Source: Firmicutes bacterium UBA5227
GTDB taxonomy: Bacteria; Bacillota; Clostridia; Tissierellales; Sedimentibacteraceae
NCBI GenBank assembly: GCA_002409285.1
Contig: DHUT01000091.1
Span: 1-18,796 of the forward strand
Length of the DNA: 18,796 nucleotides
Reading direction: 5' to 3'
The notes beneath the pieces are model-generated. The model was given only the letters and a program-made list of their open reading frames with translations, had not been told where the DNA came from and did not search any database. A program made the translations under genes and the position numbers. Below, in pieces: positions 1-7,427 of this stretch (positions are counted from its first letter, which is position 1; every line of letters starts with the position of its first letter).

Positions 1-27
1 TCATAAGCTACTTTACACTATCTAGAA

Positions 28-57
28 AATGGGATATGCCCTTAGGTATATCCCATT
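28..57 (-). terminator. Terminator-like hairpin after the hydrogenase gene
   Basis: A perfect 10-base inverted repeat (AATGGGATAT at 28-37, ATATCCCATT at 48-57) encloses a 10-base loop. Read on the minus strand, the second arm runs into TTTT and then CTAG, so the U tract is short. It begins 12 bases after the riboswitch-like segment at 70-107 and 55 bases after the hydrogenase stop. It could end the hydrogenase transcript, serve as the expression platform of the riboswitch relic, or both. The stem is seen directly; termination is inferred, and the weak U tract lowers confidence. Confidence 0.5.
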
Positions 58-69
58 CAATTACATAAA

Positions 70-107
70 CAGTTCCCTACGTTGGCATTATCCATACAGG
101 TACGGCT
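70..107 (-). promoter_or_regulatory. TPP riboswitch (THI box) 3' half, partial
   Basis: The minus strand carries the conserved 3' half of the thiamine pyrophosphate riboswitch: ACCTG, then GGATAATGCC, then CGTAGGGAA. The stretch from TGG to GGGAA has one mismatch to the consensus as I know it (CCAACG for CCAGCG). In the family this half forms the P4/P5 arm that binds the pyrophosphate. The 5' half, with its diagnostic CUGAGA and the GGGG strand of P2, is absent between this point and the hydrogenase coding region, and also further downstream. As it stands the aptamer looks incomplete. It would lie in the leader of a gene beyond the low-coordinate edge. Confidence 0.6.
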
Positions 108-112
108 AATTT

Positions 113-1600
113 TTACTTAATTTTTTCATTATCCAACGGAGAGTCGCAGGGCGCCTGATTTTTAAAATCTGTTACTGCTTTTTTCACTCTGTTAAGTGAC
201 GCTAATGTTCCCGGACCGGCAATGCATCCTCCCGGGCATGCCATCCCTTCAAGCAGGTATCCATTCTTTTTCCCTGCTTTTGCAACTTTCATAAGTTTAA
301 CGCACTCATGAAGAGTAGAGGCACCTTCCACATTGATTTCCCTTGAAGGATCCATAGTAAGGGCAGTTTTTTTAACTGCTTCCGCCACTCCTCCTGCTAT
401 TGCATATCCACGGCCAAGTGAAGATGCATCCTGTATTTCACTGGATACTTCTATCTCTGATAATTCTATTCCCCTGGCAACAAACATACCCATAAGCTCC
501 TCAAAGGTTATTACAAAATGCACATAATCTTTAACATCCTCTCTCAGTGCTTCCAGCTTCTTTGAAATACAAGGACCTATGAAGGTCACTCTTGCATCAG
601 GGTCTTTCTCCTTGATATATTTTGCGGTTTCAACCATGGGAGAAGAAGAATCTGATATATATTGATATTGATCGGGAAACAGTTTTTTAACCATTATGGC
701 CCATGAATTGCAGCAACTGGTTCCCATATAAGGAATTTCATCCGGTACTTTTTCAAGAAATTCTTTTGCCTCCCGCATTGTCGTAATGTCCGCTCCCAGG
801 CTTACCTCCACAACATCCTTAAATCCAAGCTGTTTTATGCCTTCAAATATTTGAACAGGAGAAGCCAGTGGTCCAAACTGTCCTAAAAATGACGGTGCAA
901 TTATAGCGTACATATGATTATTGGACTTTAATGCCTTAATAAGCTGATAAATTTGAGACTTGTCAGAAATAGCTCCATAGGGGCACTGAACAATACAATT
1001 TCCACAGGATACGCATCTGTCCATGTTTATCTTTGCCCTTCCCAAATAATCGCTCTCAATGGCGTTTACACCACATGCTGCGGCACACGGTCTGTCATAC
1101 TGAACAATTGCACTGTATGGGCATGTTTCTTTACATCTGCCGCATTTGATACATTTATCCTGATCAATGATCGCCCTGTCCTTTCCTATAGAAACAGCAT
1201 TGGTCGGACATACATTGGTGCATGGGTGAGCCAGGCATTTCCTGCAGTTGTCTGTTACATACAATGCTTTGGTAGGGCATGCTTCACACGCAAAGGTAAT
1301 AACATTTACTAAGGGCTCAATAAACTGTGTTTTATCTACGTCCACTTCGGATATACCATCGGTGACGCGTTGATATTCAGTGGGCTTTCTCGCATTTAAC
1401 CCCATTGTAAGTCTCAATCGCTCATCTACTATAGCTCTCTCTCTGAACACGCTGTCTCTATACGTAGCTACTTCTCCGGGTAAAATCTCAAATGATGATT
1501 TTTCAAGTTCGCTTAAATCGTCTCCGTCATAAGCCATCTTAGCAATCCTTGCAAACACCTGCCTCCTTATACGTACAAGATCAACATAACTTTCTTTCAT
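113..1600 (-). CDS. Monomeric [FeFe] hydrogenase, group B type
   Basis: 495-residue iron-only hydrogenase catalysing reversible reduction of protons to H2 with ferredoxin-type electrons; no signal peptide, so cytoplasmic. Cysteine clusters for 4Fe-4S centres lie at C119/C122/C127/C131, C150/C153/C156/C160, C172/C176 and C196/C199/C202/C206. The H-cluster domain follows with all three motifs: L1 TSCCNSW (294-300), L2 GPCISKKLE (342-350) and L3 EGMACPGGC (451-459). The four cluster-ligating cysteines (C297, C344, C455, C459) and the proton-relay cysteine C296 are present. L1 has Asn where well-studied group A enzymes have Pro, and L2 has Gly where they have Met. Length and architecture fit the group B monomeric family. 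GGAGG sits 7 bases before the ATG. The gene is 36 bases behind the thioredoxin-like [2Fe-2S] gene, so the two are probably co-transcribed. The family is certain; the subgroup and in vivo direction are inferred. Confidence 0.93.
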   Translation of the reverse strand: MKESYVDLVRIRRQVFARIAKMAYDGDDLSELEKSSFEILPGEVATYRDSVFRERAIVDERLRLTMGLNARKPTEYQRVTDGISEVDVDKTQFIEPLVNVITFACEACPTKALYVTDNCRKCLAHPCTNVCPTNAVSIGKDRAIIDQDKCIKCGRCKETCPYSAIVQYDRPCAAACGVNAIESDYLGRAKINMDRCVSCGNCIVQCPYGAISDKSQIYQLIKALKSNNHMYAIIAPSFLGQFGPLASPVQIFEGIKQLGFKDVVEVSLGADITTMREAKEFLEKVPDEIPYMGTSCCNSWAIMVKKLFPDQYQYISDSSSPMVETAKYIKEKDPDARVTFIGPCISKKLEALREDVKDYVHFVITFEELMGMFVARGIELSEIEVSSEIQDASSLGRGYAIAGGVAEAVKKTALTMDPSREINVEGASTLHECVKLMKVAKAGKKNGYLLEGMACPGGCIAGPGTLASLNRVKKAVTDFKNQAPCDSPLDNEKIK

Positions 1601-1636
1601 GCTTTTTCCTCCAAGTCTATTCTGTTAGTGTTTCTG

Positions 1637-1909
1637 TCATTTTCTTATTTTCTTAACAATTTTTTCCATTACAGCCTGCCCGGTGGCGTTAATCATAGTC
1701 TCATCATCAATAACCACAACAGGAGCAATCTCTTTATCTGTATTTTTGCAAAATCCCATGCATTTAATTGCCTCTACCTCAAGCTCTTCATCATTATAGC
1801 TATCAGGATCTTCGCTAATAATATCCCTTAAATCATCAATTTGATCTAAAATACTCATTGAACCCAATAAAGTACAGTTTGAACCCACACAAACTTTTAC
1901 CTTCATCAT
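1637..1909 (-). CDS. Thioredoxin-like [2Fe-2S] ferredoxin (NuoE C-terminal domain type)
   Basis: 90-residue protein resembling the thioredoxin-fold [2Fe-2S] domain of NuoE/HydC-type subunits, without the N-terminal helical part of full-length NuoE. Four cysteines in the family pattern (C7, C12, C50, C54; CxxxxC then CxxxC) would bind one [2Fe-2S] cluster. Its probable role is electron transfer to or from the hydrogenase encoded 36 bases downstream; no NuoF-like flavoprotein is nearby. The gene has its own candidate promoter (1946-1974). Two consecutive ATGs follow the GGAGG site; the second (at 1906) has the more usual 7-base spacing, so the protein may be 89 residues. The fold and cluster call is well supported by the cysteine spacing; the partnership is inferred from position. 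Confidence 0.85.
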   Translation of the reverse strand: MMKVKVCVGSNCTLLGSMSILDQIDDLRDIISEDPDSYNDEELEVEAIKCMGFCKNTDKEIAPVVVIDDETMINATGQAVMEKIVKKIRK

Positions 1910-1945
1910 ATTTCCTCCAAAATTTCATTTTATAACATCACATAC

Positions 1946-1974
1946 ATTATATATTATAAAAGTACATATTTCCA
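1946..1974 (-). promoter_or_regulatory. Candidate sigma-A promoter for the ferredoxin-hydrogenase pair
   Basis: On the minus strand TGGAAA (1969-1974) and TATAAT (1946-1951) are separated by 17 bases. The -10 is a perfect consensus and the -35 matches TTGACA at 4 of 6 positions. A second overlapping TATAAT lies at 1953-1958. The site stands about 40 bases before the start codon at 1909, in the 170-base gap after the coiled-coil gene, where a new transcription unit is expected. The region is very AT-rich, so chance matches are possible. Confidence 0.5.
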
Positions 1975-2079
1975 TAAAAAAATTAATAGCTTTAAAAATA
2001 ATGACTCTTTTTTCACATTTTTTACCCGGAATAACTATATTTTATAAATTTTTTCATTTGAAGTGGTTTTCGACTCACT

Positions 2080-3018
2080 CTATGATTTAATAACAAGATT
2101 AATTAATTCTTTTTTCAAATCTTTTGCTAAGGCATTTTCTTGTACTTCTAATTGATTAAGCTTATTTATAACACTTTCAACCTGATTTTTCACAGAAAAA
2201 ACATTTTCGGAAGAATCCTTTATTTTTGATTGCATGTACCAATCTGATATAAACCCGTCAAAAAATATATCTGCAAACTTGGCAAAGCCATCTGTTTCTA
2301 TATAAATATCAGAATTTATTTTCACGTCTGCAAGCTCGGTATTAAATTTACGCAGCAAAGACTGTGCTCTCTCTACTTCATGCTTTGTATCATCAATTCT
2401 CGAATGCTTGGCTAAATCTGCAATCAGTCCTCCGCCTAATATATCCCAGGTTCCCCATTCTTCCGCACTACTCAAGCTGTCGAGGGCATTGTTAAGGCTG
2501 TCAACAGCACTGTTGCCGGCTTGGATGGCTTCTTTCAGCTCCTTTGTTCTATTTTGAGAATCGCTAATTCTCTGAGTGATATCTAAAATCTTATTTGCGG
2601 TAGTTGCGTCAGTTTTCATAAGCAAATCTTTTTTCTCGGCATAGAGTGAATCATACCGGCTACTGCATTCTTTATACTCATTGCGTTCCATTGACAGCTT
2701 ATCAATTTCATATTCGATATTTTCTAAATCCATTAATGCCTGGTTATATTTTAGTCTTGCGGTTAAAGCTTCCTGCTGTTCTTTCTCCAGCTTATCATCT
2801 AATTTACCTATGGTTGAATAAAAGATTGATGCAAAGCTCTTTTTACTTAACTTATCAACATCTTCATTTTCTTTTTCCAATATATCTTTTAATTTTGACA
2901 CTTTATTCTTTAAATTTTTTTGTTCAATTTCAAGCTCGTTTATCATTGACTCAATCTTTTTAAGCCTGTATATTCCTTTTTGTGCTTCCTCCAGCTTAAT
3001 ATTTATTTCTGTATACAT
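2080..3018 (-). CDS. Coiled-coil protein of unknown function
   Basis: 312-residue protein that I cannot assign a function. It is rich in Lys, Glu, Leu and Asn, with long heptad-like helical stretches at about 5-55, 75-145 and 150-185 and again near the C-terminus, so mostly coiled coil is expected. Between them is a less helical, glycine-containing patch around 186-207 (GTWDILGGGLIADLAKHS) that looks like a conserved motif and is the best handle for a family search. No signal peptide, clear membrane segment, cysteine cluster or catalytic motif is visible. A strong AAAGGAGGAG site lies just before the ATG. A 53-codon open frame ends 26 bases upstream and may be co-transcribed. The gene itself is secure from length, ribosome site and composition; its role is open. 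Confidence 0.85.
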   Translation of the reverse strand: MYTEINIKLEEAQKGIYRLKKIESMINELEIEQKNLKNKVSKLKDILEKENEDVDKLSKKSFASIFYSTIGKLDDKLEKEQQEALTARLKYNQALMDLENIEYEIDKLSMERNEYKECSSRYDSLYAEKKDLLMKTDATTANKILDITQRISDSQNRTKELKEAIQAGNSAVDSLNNALDSLSSAEEWGTWDILGGGLIADLAKHSRIDDTKHEVERAQSLLRKFNTELADVKINSDIYIETDGFAKFADIFFDGFISDWYMQSKIKDSSENVFSVKNQVESVINKLNQLEVQENALAKDLKKELINLVIKS

Positions 3019-3028
3019 TCTCTCCTCC

Positions 3029-3050
3029 TTTTAAATTAGATAATTTAAAA
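3029..3050. repeat. Perfect AT-only inverted repeat before the coiled-coil gene
   Basis: TTTTAAATTA (3029-3038) and TAATTTAAAA (3041-3050) form a perfect 10-base inverted repeat around a 2-base centre. It covers the stop codon of the small frame at 3045-3206 and abuts the GGAGG site of the coiled-coil gene. As RNA it could hide the translation start; as DNA it could be an operator. Composition alone makes AT palindromes fairly common here. Confidence 0.4.
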
Positions 3051-3206
3051 TATTCTTTCCTCCAAGAGCCCGTCAATCATAGATACCACACTGTATTTAT
3101 CCTCTGTAGCATTCTCATTTATATATAAAATCATAAAACAATCACGATTATTACTATAACTACTGCCCTTACCAACATAGGGTTTTTTTATTATATCTCC
3201 ATACAT
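3045..3206 (-). CDS. Small hypothetical protein, 53 codons
   Basis: An open frame running from ATG at 3206 to TAA at 3045 encodes 53 residues, beginning MYGDIIKKPY and ending GLLEERIF. The amino-acid mix is protein-like, with a hydrophobic core (FMILYI, about 24-29) followed by an acidic, helical-looking end. Two in-frame stops lie directly before the ATG, so it cannot extend upstream. It sits 46 bases after the NAGPA-domain gene and 26 bases before the coiled-coil gene, the spacing expected inside an operon. No good ribosome site precedes the ATG, which is the main argument against it. It could be a real small gene, a remnant of a larger one, or chance. I recognise no family. Confidence 0.35.
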   Translation of the reverse strand: MYGDIIKKPYVGKGSSYSNNRDCFMILYINENATEDKYSVVSMIDGLLEERIF

Positions 3207-3252
3207 TTATCAAATATATTTCACATTACATGCCTTGATTTTACTAAAATAT

Positions 3253-4416
3253 TTATTTTTCCACCATTATAATGTTTGGAATCCATCTTCCAACAGCATA
3301 CCTTATCGCTGGCCTCGTTACAGGGTGATCGTTGTAGTACATTATAGAGCTTGCTCCGCCATCCAGATTGCATGCCTGAACAGCCCCATACCTTTCCATA
3401 ATGTCGGCACATTCCCCCACTGTTGTGCCAATACTGTAATTTAATTGTCTTCCGTCAATAATCAGCATCAATACATCCTGATTTGCTTTTTGTCCCACAG
3501 CTGTCCTTGGCTGAATACCCCATCCAGCGGAACCATCAGCCTGTTTTACTCCGTCTATTATCAATGCGGGCATAAATTCTACCGCATCCCTTAGCTTTCT
3601 GTCTTTATTGTATCTTTCTACTGACATCCAGTCATCATAATCCAGACCAACCATGAACCAGCTTCCACCTGCAGGTGGATTAATCATTTTTCCCTGCTGA
3701 ATTATTGCACCTATAGGCTGACCGCCGTCACCATTTCCGTCATAGTCAACAAAACCGCTGGCATTAATGGAAAGTAGTGCATCGTTATATTGTGATAATT
3801 CATCTATTTGGCTTCCCTCTCCTTTTATGTTTTCTTCCAAAGCTTCTGCCATTCCGATTCTTACCTTGCCTGCATCCTTGGCTATGGCAAGTCTGCCGTT
3901 ATATCCTTCACCCTTGACTTCTACTATAAGTATTTTATTTTTAGCATCTACAGCTACTACATTGTCACCCTGGTGTGTAATTATACCGGTTTTTTCATCA
4001 TCCACCCTGCTCTGGTCAATCAATATGTTTTCATATCCGTCCTTTAATACATCAGGATTATTATCTGCATATTTATCAAAGCTGTCCATGTCAATTTCAT
4101 CAAATTCTGCTGTAAACCAGTCTCTTCCTTTCAGATTAAACAAATTTTTGACTTTTGCAATAAAGTTATTTCCGTTTCCTGTTTTAATTTCCGTGCTGTC
4201 TCTTCCCTCAATAACTTTCTTAATAACAGATTCAGGTATAAATTTTGTTGCAAGCCACTGATGTGACATGGTTGACATAGCTGTTTCAATATAAAGGTTC
4301 CTGCATTTTGCAATAAAAGGGATATTTGAATATACTGCAGTCAGGTACATCAGGACAAATGTTAATAAAAATACTGAAATAAATCTGATTATATTTTTAT
4401 TTTTTGCTTTTATCAT
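3253..4416 (-). CDS. Membrane-anchored NAGPA-domain phosphodiester glycosidase family protein
   Basis: 387 residues. A short basic N-terminus and one membrane segment (about 9-28) suggest a signal anchor with the rest outside the cell. The C-terminal domain (about 210-385) matches the phosphodiester glycosidase (NAGPA) family: PRTAVGQ (303-309), DGRQ (321-324) and LDGGASS (351-357), followed by the typical C-terminal strand. Family members remove sugar phosphodiester caps or act on surface and capsular glycans; the substrate here cannot be read. The middle region (about 70-200) is lineage-specific. The gene follows a terminator at 4537-4568, so it should have its own promoter; a weak candidate is at 4450-4478. 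A GAAGGTGA ribosome site precedes the ATG. The preceding acyltransferase/DHHW pair also points to surface polysaccharide modification. Confidence 0.88.
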   Translation of the reverse strand: MIKAKNKNIIRFISVFLLTFVLMYLTAVYSNIPFIAKCRNLYIETAMSTMSHQWLATKFIPESVIKKVIEGRDSTEIKTGNGNNFIAKVKNLFNLKGRDWFTAEFDEIDMDSFDKYADNNPDVLKDGYENILIDQSRVDDEKTGIITHQGDNVVAVDAKNKILIVEVKGEGYNGRLAIAKDAGKVRIGMAEALEENIKGEGSQIDELSQYNDALLSINASGFVDYDGNGDGGQPIGAIIQQGKMINPPAGGSWFMVGLDYDDWMSVERYNKDRKLRDAVEFMPALIIDGVKQADGSAGWGIQPRTAVGQKANQDVLMLIIDGRQLNYSIGTTVGECADIMERYGAVQACNLDGGASSIMYYNDHPVTRPAIRYAVGRWIPNIIMVEK

Positions 4417-4449
4417 TTTATAAATTCACCTTCGCTCATGTTTATATCA

Positions 4450-4478
4450 AATTTACCTTAAAAAATCCTTAAATACAA
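4450..4478 (-). promoter_or_regulatory. Weak candidate promoter for the NAGPA-domain gene
   Basis: TTGTAT (4473-4478) and TAAATT (4450-4455) on the minus strand are 17 bases apart. A promoter is expected here because a terminator stands just upstream, but both hexamers are imperfect and the region is AT-rich. Confidence 0.3.
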
Positions 4479-4536
4479 TTTATGCTCCTTTTCCTTGCAT
4501 TCGAGTTACCCGCATATCACTCTGTTATATAGACGT

Positions 4537-4568
4537 AAAAAAGCTGATAAAGTTCCAACCTTATCAAC
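4537..4568 (-). terminator. Rho-independent terminator after the acyltransferase/DHHW operon
   Basis: On the minus strand GTTGATAAGG, loop TTGGAA, CTTTATCAGC form a 10-pair stem with two G-U pairs, followed directly by TTTTTT. It lies 91 bases after the stop of the DHHW gene and ends that operon before the NAGPA-domain gene. Confidence 0.85.
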
Positions 4569-4659
4569 TTCCTGTACCACACTATTGCTTATTCATACTT
4601 CCACTATAACCTGCTTTCATATTACACATCACGCACCTGACCATCCTTAATCAGTATTG

Positions 4660-5922
4660 TTATTTAGTTAAACTTAAAACACTTCCCATGAAGCTTTCAA
4701 AATTGGTTGTTAAAATATAATTTAAAAACAAAACCTCGTCTATGTTGTTTTCTTTAGCCAAATCAATTATATTTTCTTTATAATGCCTTGGATCAACTAC
4801 ATAAATTTCACTGTAATGAGGTGTCAAAAATGGAATGAAGGCATTGCCATAGGAGTCCTTTATCACCATTATTTTTTTATTTGTACCGGCATTAGTCTCT
4901 ATTACACCCAGAGCAAAATCTCCGCCTAAGAAAACACCATACTTTTGGTCTCTCTTGGCATAGGATTTATCAATAACCTTTCCTATGTAGGACTTCTTTT
5001 CTCCGGTCTCTTTGTCATAATAATATACAGTCATGTCAGTTTTAACAGGAGGTTTGTAGTAAATCACATCATCCGGGTTTTTGTTAACTTTCTCAGTCGG
5101 GTTAACAGTAGCTATATGACCTAAAAAATTAGGAGCTTCATCTTCCTCATACTTCTCCAAAGGTATGGCATCAAGGCCTGCAGCCTTTGCAAATCCTGTG
5201 TATCCGTAATATGCACCAAGAGCAGTCCAATGATGATCAGTCCTGTAATAAAGATACTCGTCAATATGTTCCCTTATAGGCTCATATGCATCCACAGGAA
5301 TTATTTCGTCAGAAAACTTACTGTTTACAAATTTAATGGCATCATTCTGTGAATCTGATAAATTTTTATATTTAGTGTTATTCAAAAATTCAATTTGAAC
5401 AGGGGCAAGCAAGGAATAGACTTTTATATCACTGCCTAATTTTTCACTGACCTGAGAAATCATGTCAGCATAGGCTTTACTTTTATCTGCATTGAATTTG
5501 TATATTTCCATTACTGTATCATTAAGTATCAGCAAATTTCCTTTTGTAGTGACTTCAGCTACTCCCTCAGATTCGCTTTCGGGATTTTCGCTGCCCCCTG
5601 CATTTTGTCCCTCAAAATCTACGAGGTGAACATCTTCGCTTCTTTTAATTCCCTTTAAGGATGATAACTCCTTGCTTGCCTGAGCCAGAGTCTCTCTGTT
5701 AAAAAAATGATCTGCAAAAAAACCTTCAAATTCCCTGAAATAATTTCCGGACAGAAAATTATCAATAGAAAAAACAGGTTTTTGAGTTAGTGCTCGATTT
5801 TCTACCTCAGAAATTGTCTTATCTTTAGGAGACAAAAAATTCAAAACAGTGAACACATAGATTATTGTTAAAAAAACAAATATATTAATAAATGATAACC
5901 GATTATTTTTATTTTTATTCAT
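4660..5922 (-). CDS. DHHW-family / AlgJ-like protein for polysaccharide O-acetylation
   Basis: 420 residues. A basic N-terminus and a membrane segment (about 10-29) anchor the protein, with the remainder extracellular. After the anchor comes the SEVENRALTQKP motif (38-49) and a region resembling the start of AlgX/AlgJ-type proteins. The family-defining DHHW is at 229-232 in YRTDHHWTALG, with a later FLGGDFA (331-337) and DSYGNAF (356-362) in positions typical of SGNH-like acyl-transfer folds. In known systems such a protein accepts acyl groups exported by an AlgI-type membrane acyltransferase and moves them to a glycan. Exactly such a partner is encoded 12 bases upstream, and GAGG precedes the ATG. 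A low-complexity acidic insert (104-122) is probably a linker. The glycan substrate is unknown. Confidence 0.88.
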   Translation of the reverse strand: MNKNKNNRLSFINIFVFLTIIYVFTVLNFLSPKDKTISEVENRALTQKPVFSIDNFLSGNYFREFEGFFADHFFNRETLAQASKELSSLKGIKRSEDVHLVDFEGQNAGGSENPESESEGVAEVTTKGNLLILNDTVMEIYKFNADKSKAYADMISQVSEKLGSDIKVYSLLAPVQIEFLNNTKYKNLSDSQNDAIKFVNSKFSDEIIPVDAYEPIREHIDEYLYYRTDHHWTALGAYYGYTGFAKAAGLDAIPLEKYEEDEAPNFLGHIATVNPTEKVNKNPDDVIYYKPPVKTDMTVYYYDKETGEKKSYIGKVIDKSYAKRDQKYGVFLGGDFALGVIETNAGTNKKIMVIKDSYGNAFIPFLTPHYSEIYVVDPRHYKENIIDLAKENNIDEVLFLNYILTTNFESFMGSVLSLTK

Positions 5923-5934
5923 AATTGCCTCGAT

Positions 5935-7344
5935 TTAAAATTTAAAGTATAAAAATGGAGTATAGGTTTGTCCTACAAGCAATACTGTGCTTATAATTAA
6001 AATTAACGCATTGAATGCAACAACTACAAGTTTAGAACCGTTATGGATGCTGTTATCAGCATGGCTGCTGATCTTGCCATATATTTTTTTAAAAACAGGA
6101 GTGCTTAATATAATCGCAAATATAAAAAGTATTATATTATTAAAGAATTCAACCTCAAATTTAATGTCATACAAAGGATTGTTACCACGCCCGAATAATA
6201 TTCCAATAAATTCTATGCCTCTTGTAATATCTGTGAAGTAGAAAAACACCCATCCTATAATAACAACAAGCATTAAGTAAATGTGAGAAAACACAGCAGG
6301 AGCCTTCTTTAATGCTTTTGACAGAAAGAATTTTTCCATCAGTAGGAAAATCCCATAATACAGACCCCATATAATAAAATTCCAGCTTGCACCATGCCAA
6401 AAACCTGTTAGCATCCATACTATTATCACGTTGCGGACATAGTGTTTTCTGTTTCCTCCCAAAGGTATATAAACATAATCTCTGAAAAAGGAACTTAAAG
6501 ATATATGCCACCTTCTCCAGAAGTCCTGTACACTTGTTGCAATATATGGATAATTAAAGTTTTCTTTATATGTAAATCCAAACATTCTGCCTAATCCGAT
6601 TGCCATGTCTGAATACCCTGAAAAGTCAAAATATATTTGAATTGTATACATAACTATTCCAAACCATGCTCCCAAAATGGACAGTTCATTTAAATTGCTG
6701 TCCAAAAACATAGTGGCAACCTGACCCGCCGAATTTGCTATTATAACCTTTTTTAACAGGCCTTCAATAAGTCTGTTGATTCCATAGCTGAAATTTGACG
6801 GTGTTATAACCCTGTTATCTATTTCATCAGCTACATCTGCATATCTTACTATGGGGCCTGCAATCAACTGATGGTAAAGAGACATATAAAGTAAAAGTTT
6901 ATAAAATTTTTTCTGTACCGGCACATCCTGCCTGTAAACATCAACTACATAAGAAATTATTTTAAAAGTATAAAAGGAAATGCCTATAGGAAGTCCTACT
7001 GAGCTAAGACCTATATTTGTATTTAAAAGAAAGTTTATGTTGCTGACAAAAAAATCATAGTACTTAAATATGCCTATCATTGACAAATCAATGAATACAA
7101 CGATAAACAACGCAATTTTACTCTTTTTTGTACCTTTGTTTTTATCAATCACTAAAGCAAAGAAATAATTGACAACTGCACTAAGCAACAGTACTGATAT
7201 AAAAAACGGTTCGCCCCAGGCATAGAAAAACAATGAAAATCCTAATAGAATTATATTTCTGTATGTATTGTTTTTGCTGATAAAATAACATATTAAATTT
7301 ATGGGGAAAAACATGTATAAAAAAACTAAACTTGAAAAAACCAT
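5935..7344 (-). CDS. MBOAT-family O-acyltransferase (AlgI/DltB-like)
   Basis: 469-residue polytopic membrane protein with about ten hydrophobic segments. It carries the MBOAT core: YFDFSGYSDMAIGLGRMFG (238-256), NYPYIATSVQDFWRRWH (264-280), the following FFRDYVYIPLGG (286-297), and GFWHGASWNF (314-323) with the invariant histidine H317. Family members carry acyl groups, usually acetyl, across the membrane for transfer to extracellular polysaccharide or teichoic acid. The gene 12 bases downstream encodes the DHHW/AlgJ-like acceptor, so the two form a surface O-acylation unit. GGAGG precedes the ATG at a slightly long spacing. It follows fumC after 83 bases with no convincing terminator or promoter between, so it may be read from the upstream operon. 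The family call is firm; the acyl group and target are inferred. Confidence 0.94.
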   Translation of the reverse strand: MVFSSLVFLYMFFPINLICYFISKNNTYRNIILLGFSLFFYAWGEPFFISVLLLSAVVNYFFALVIDKNKGTKKSKIALFIVVFIDLSMIGIFKYYDFFVSNINFLLNTNIGLSSVGLPIGISFYTFKIISYVVDVYRQDVPVQKKFYKLLLYMSLYHQLIAGPIVRYADVADEIDNRVITPSNFSYGINRLIEGLLKKVIIANSAGQVATMFLDSNLNELSILGAWFGIVMYTIQIYFDFSGYSDMAIGLGRMFGFTYKENFNYPYIATSVQDFWRRWHISLSSFFRDYVYIPLGGNRKHYVRNVIIVWMLTGFWHGASWNFIIWGLYYGIFLLMEKFFLSKALKKAPAVFSHIYLMLVVIIGWVFFYFTDITRGIEFIGILFGRGNNPLYDIKFEVEFFNNIILFIFAIILSTPVFKKIYGKISSHADNSIHNGSKLVVVAFNALILIISTVLLVGQTYTPFLYFKF

Positions 7345-7427
7345 AGTCTTATATCCTCCGACAATGACAACTATTTATATGACGAAAAAAAATCTGATTT
7401 GTTCCATATTTTTAAAAAGTGTTGTAG

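Noticed and set aside
3767..4261. Plus-strand open frame of 164 codons opposite the NAGPA-domain gene
   Set aside because: The translation is low in complexity (Ser, Leu, Pro), there is no ribosome site, and it lies entirely over a recognised gene.
4585..4635. Short frame between the DHHW gene and its terminator (about 16 codons)
   Set aside because: It is short, has no ribosome site and shows no recognisable sequence.
7345..7427. Possible terminator between fumC and the acyltransferase gene (AAATCAGATTT followed by a T run)
   Set aside because: The stem is only four pairs, with no GC-rich part, so it is too weak to call.
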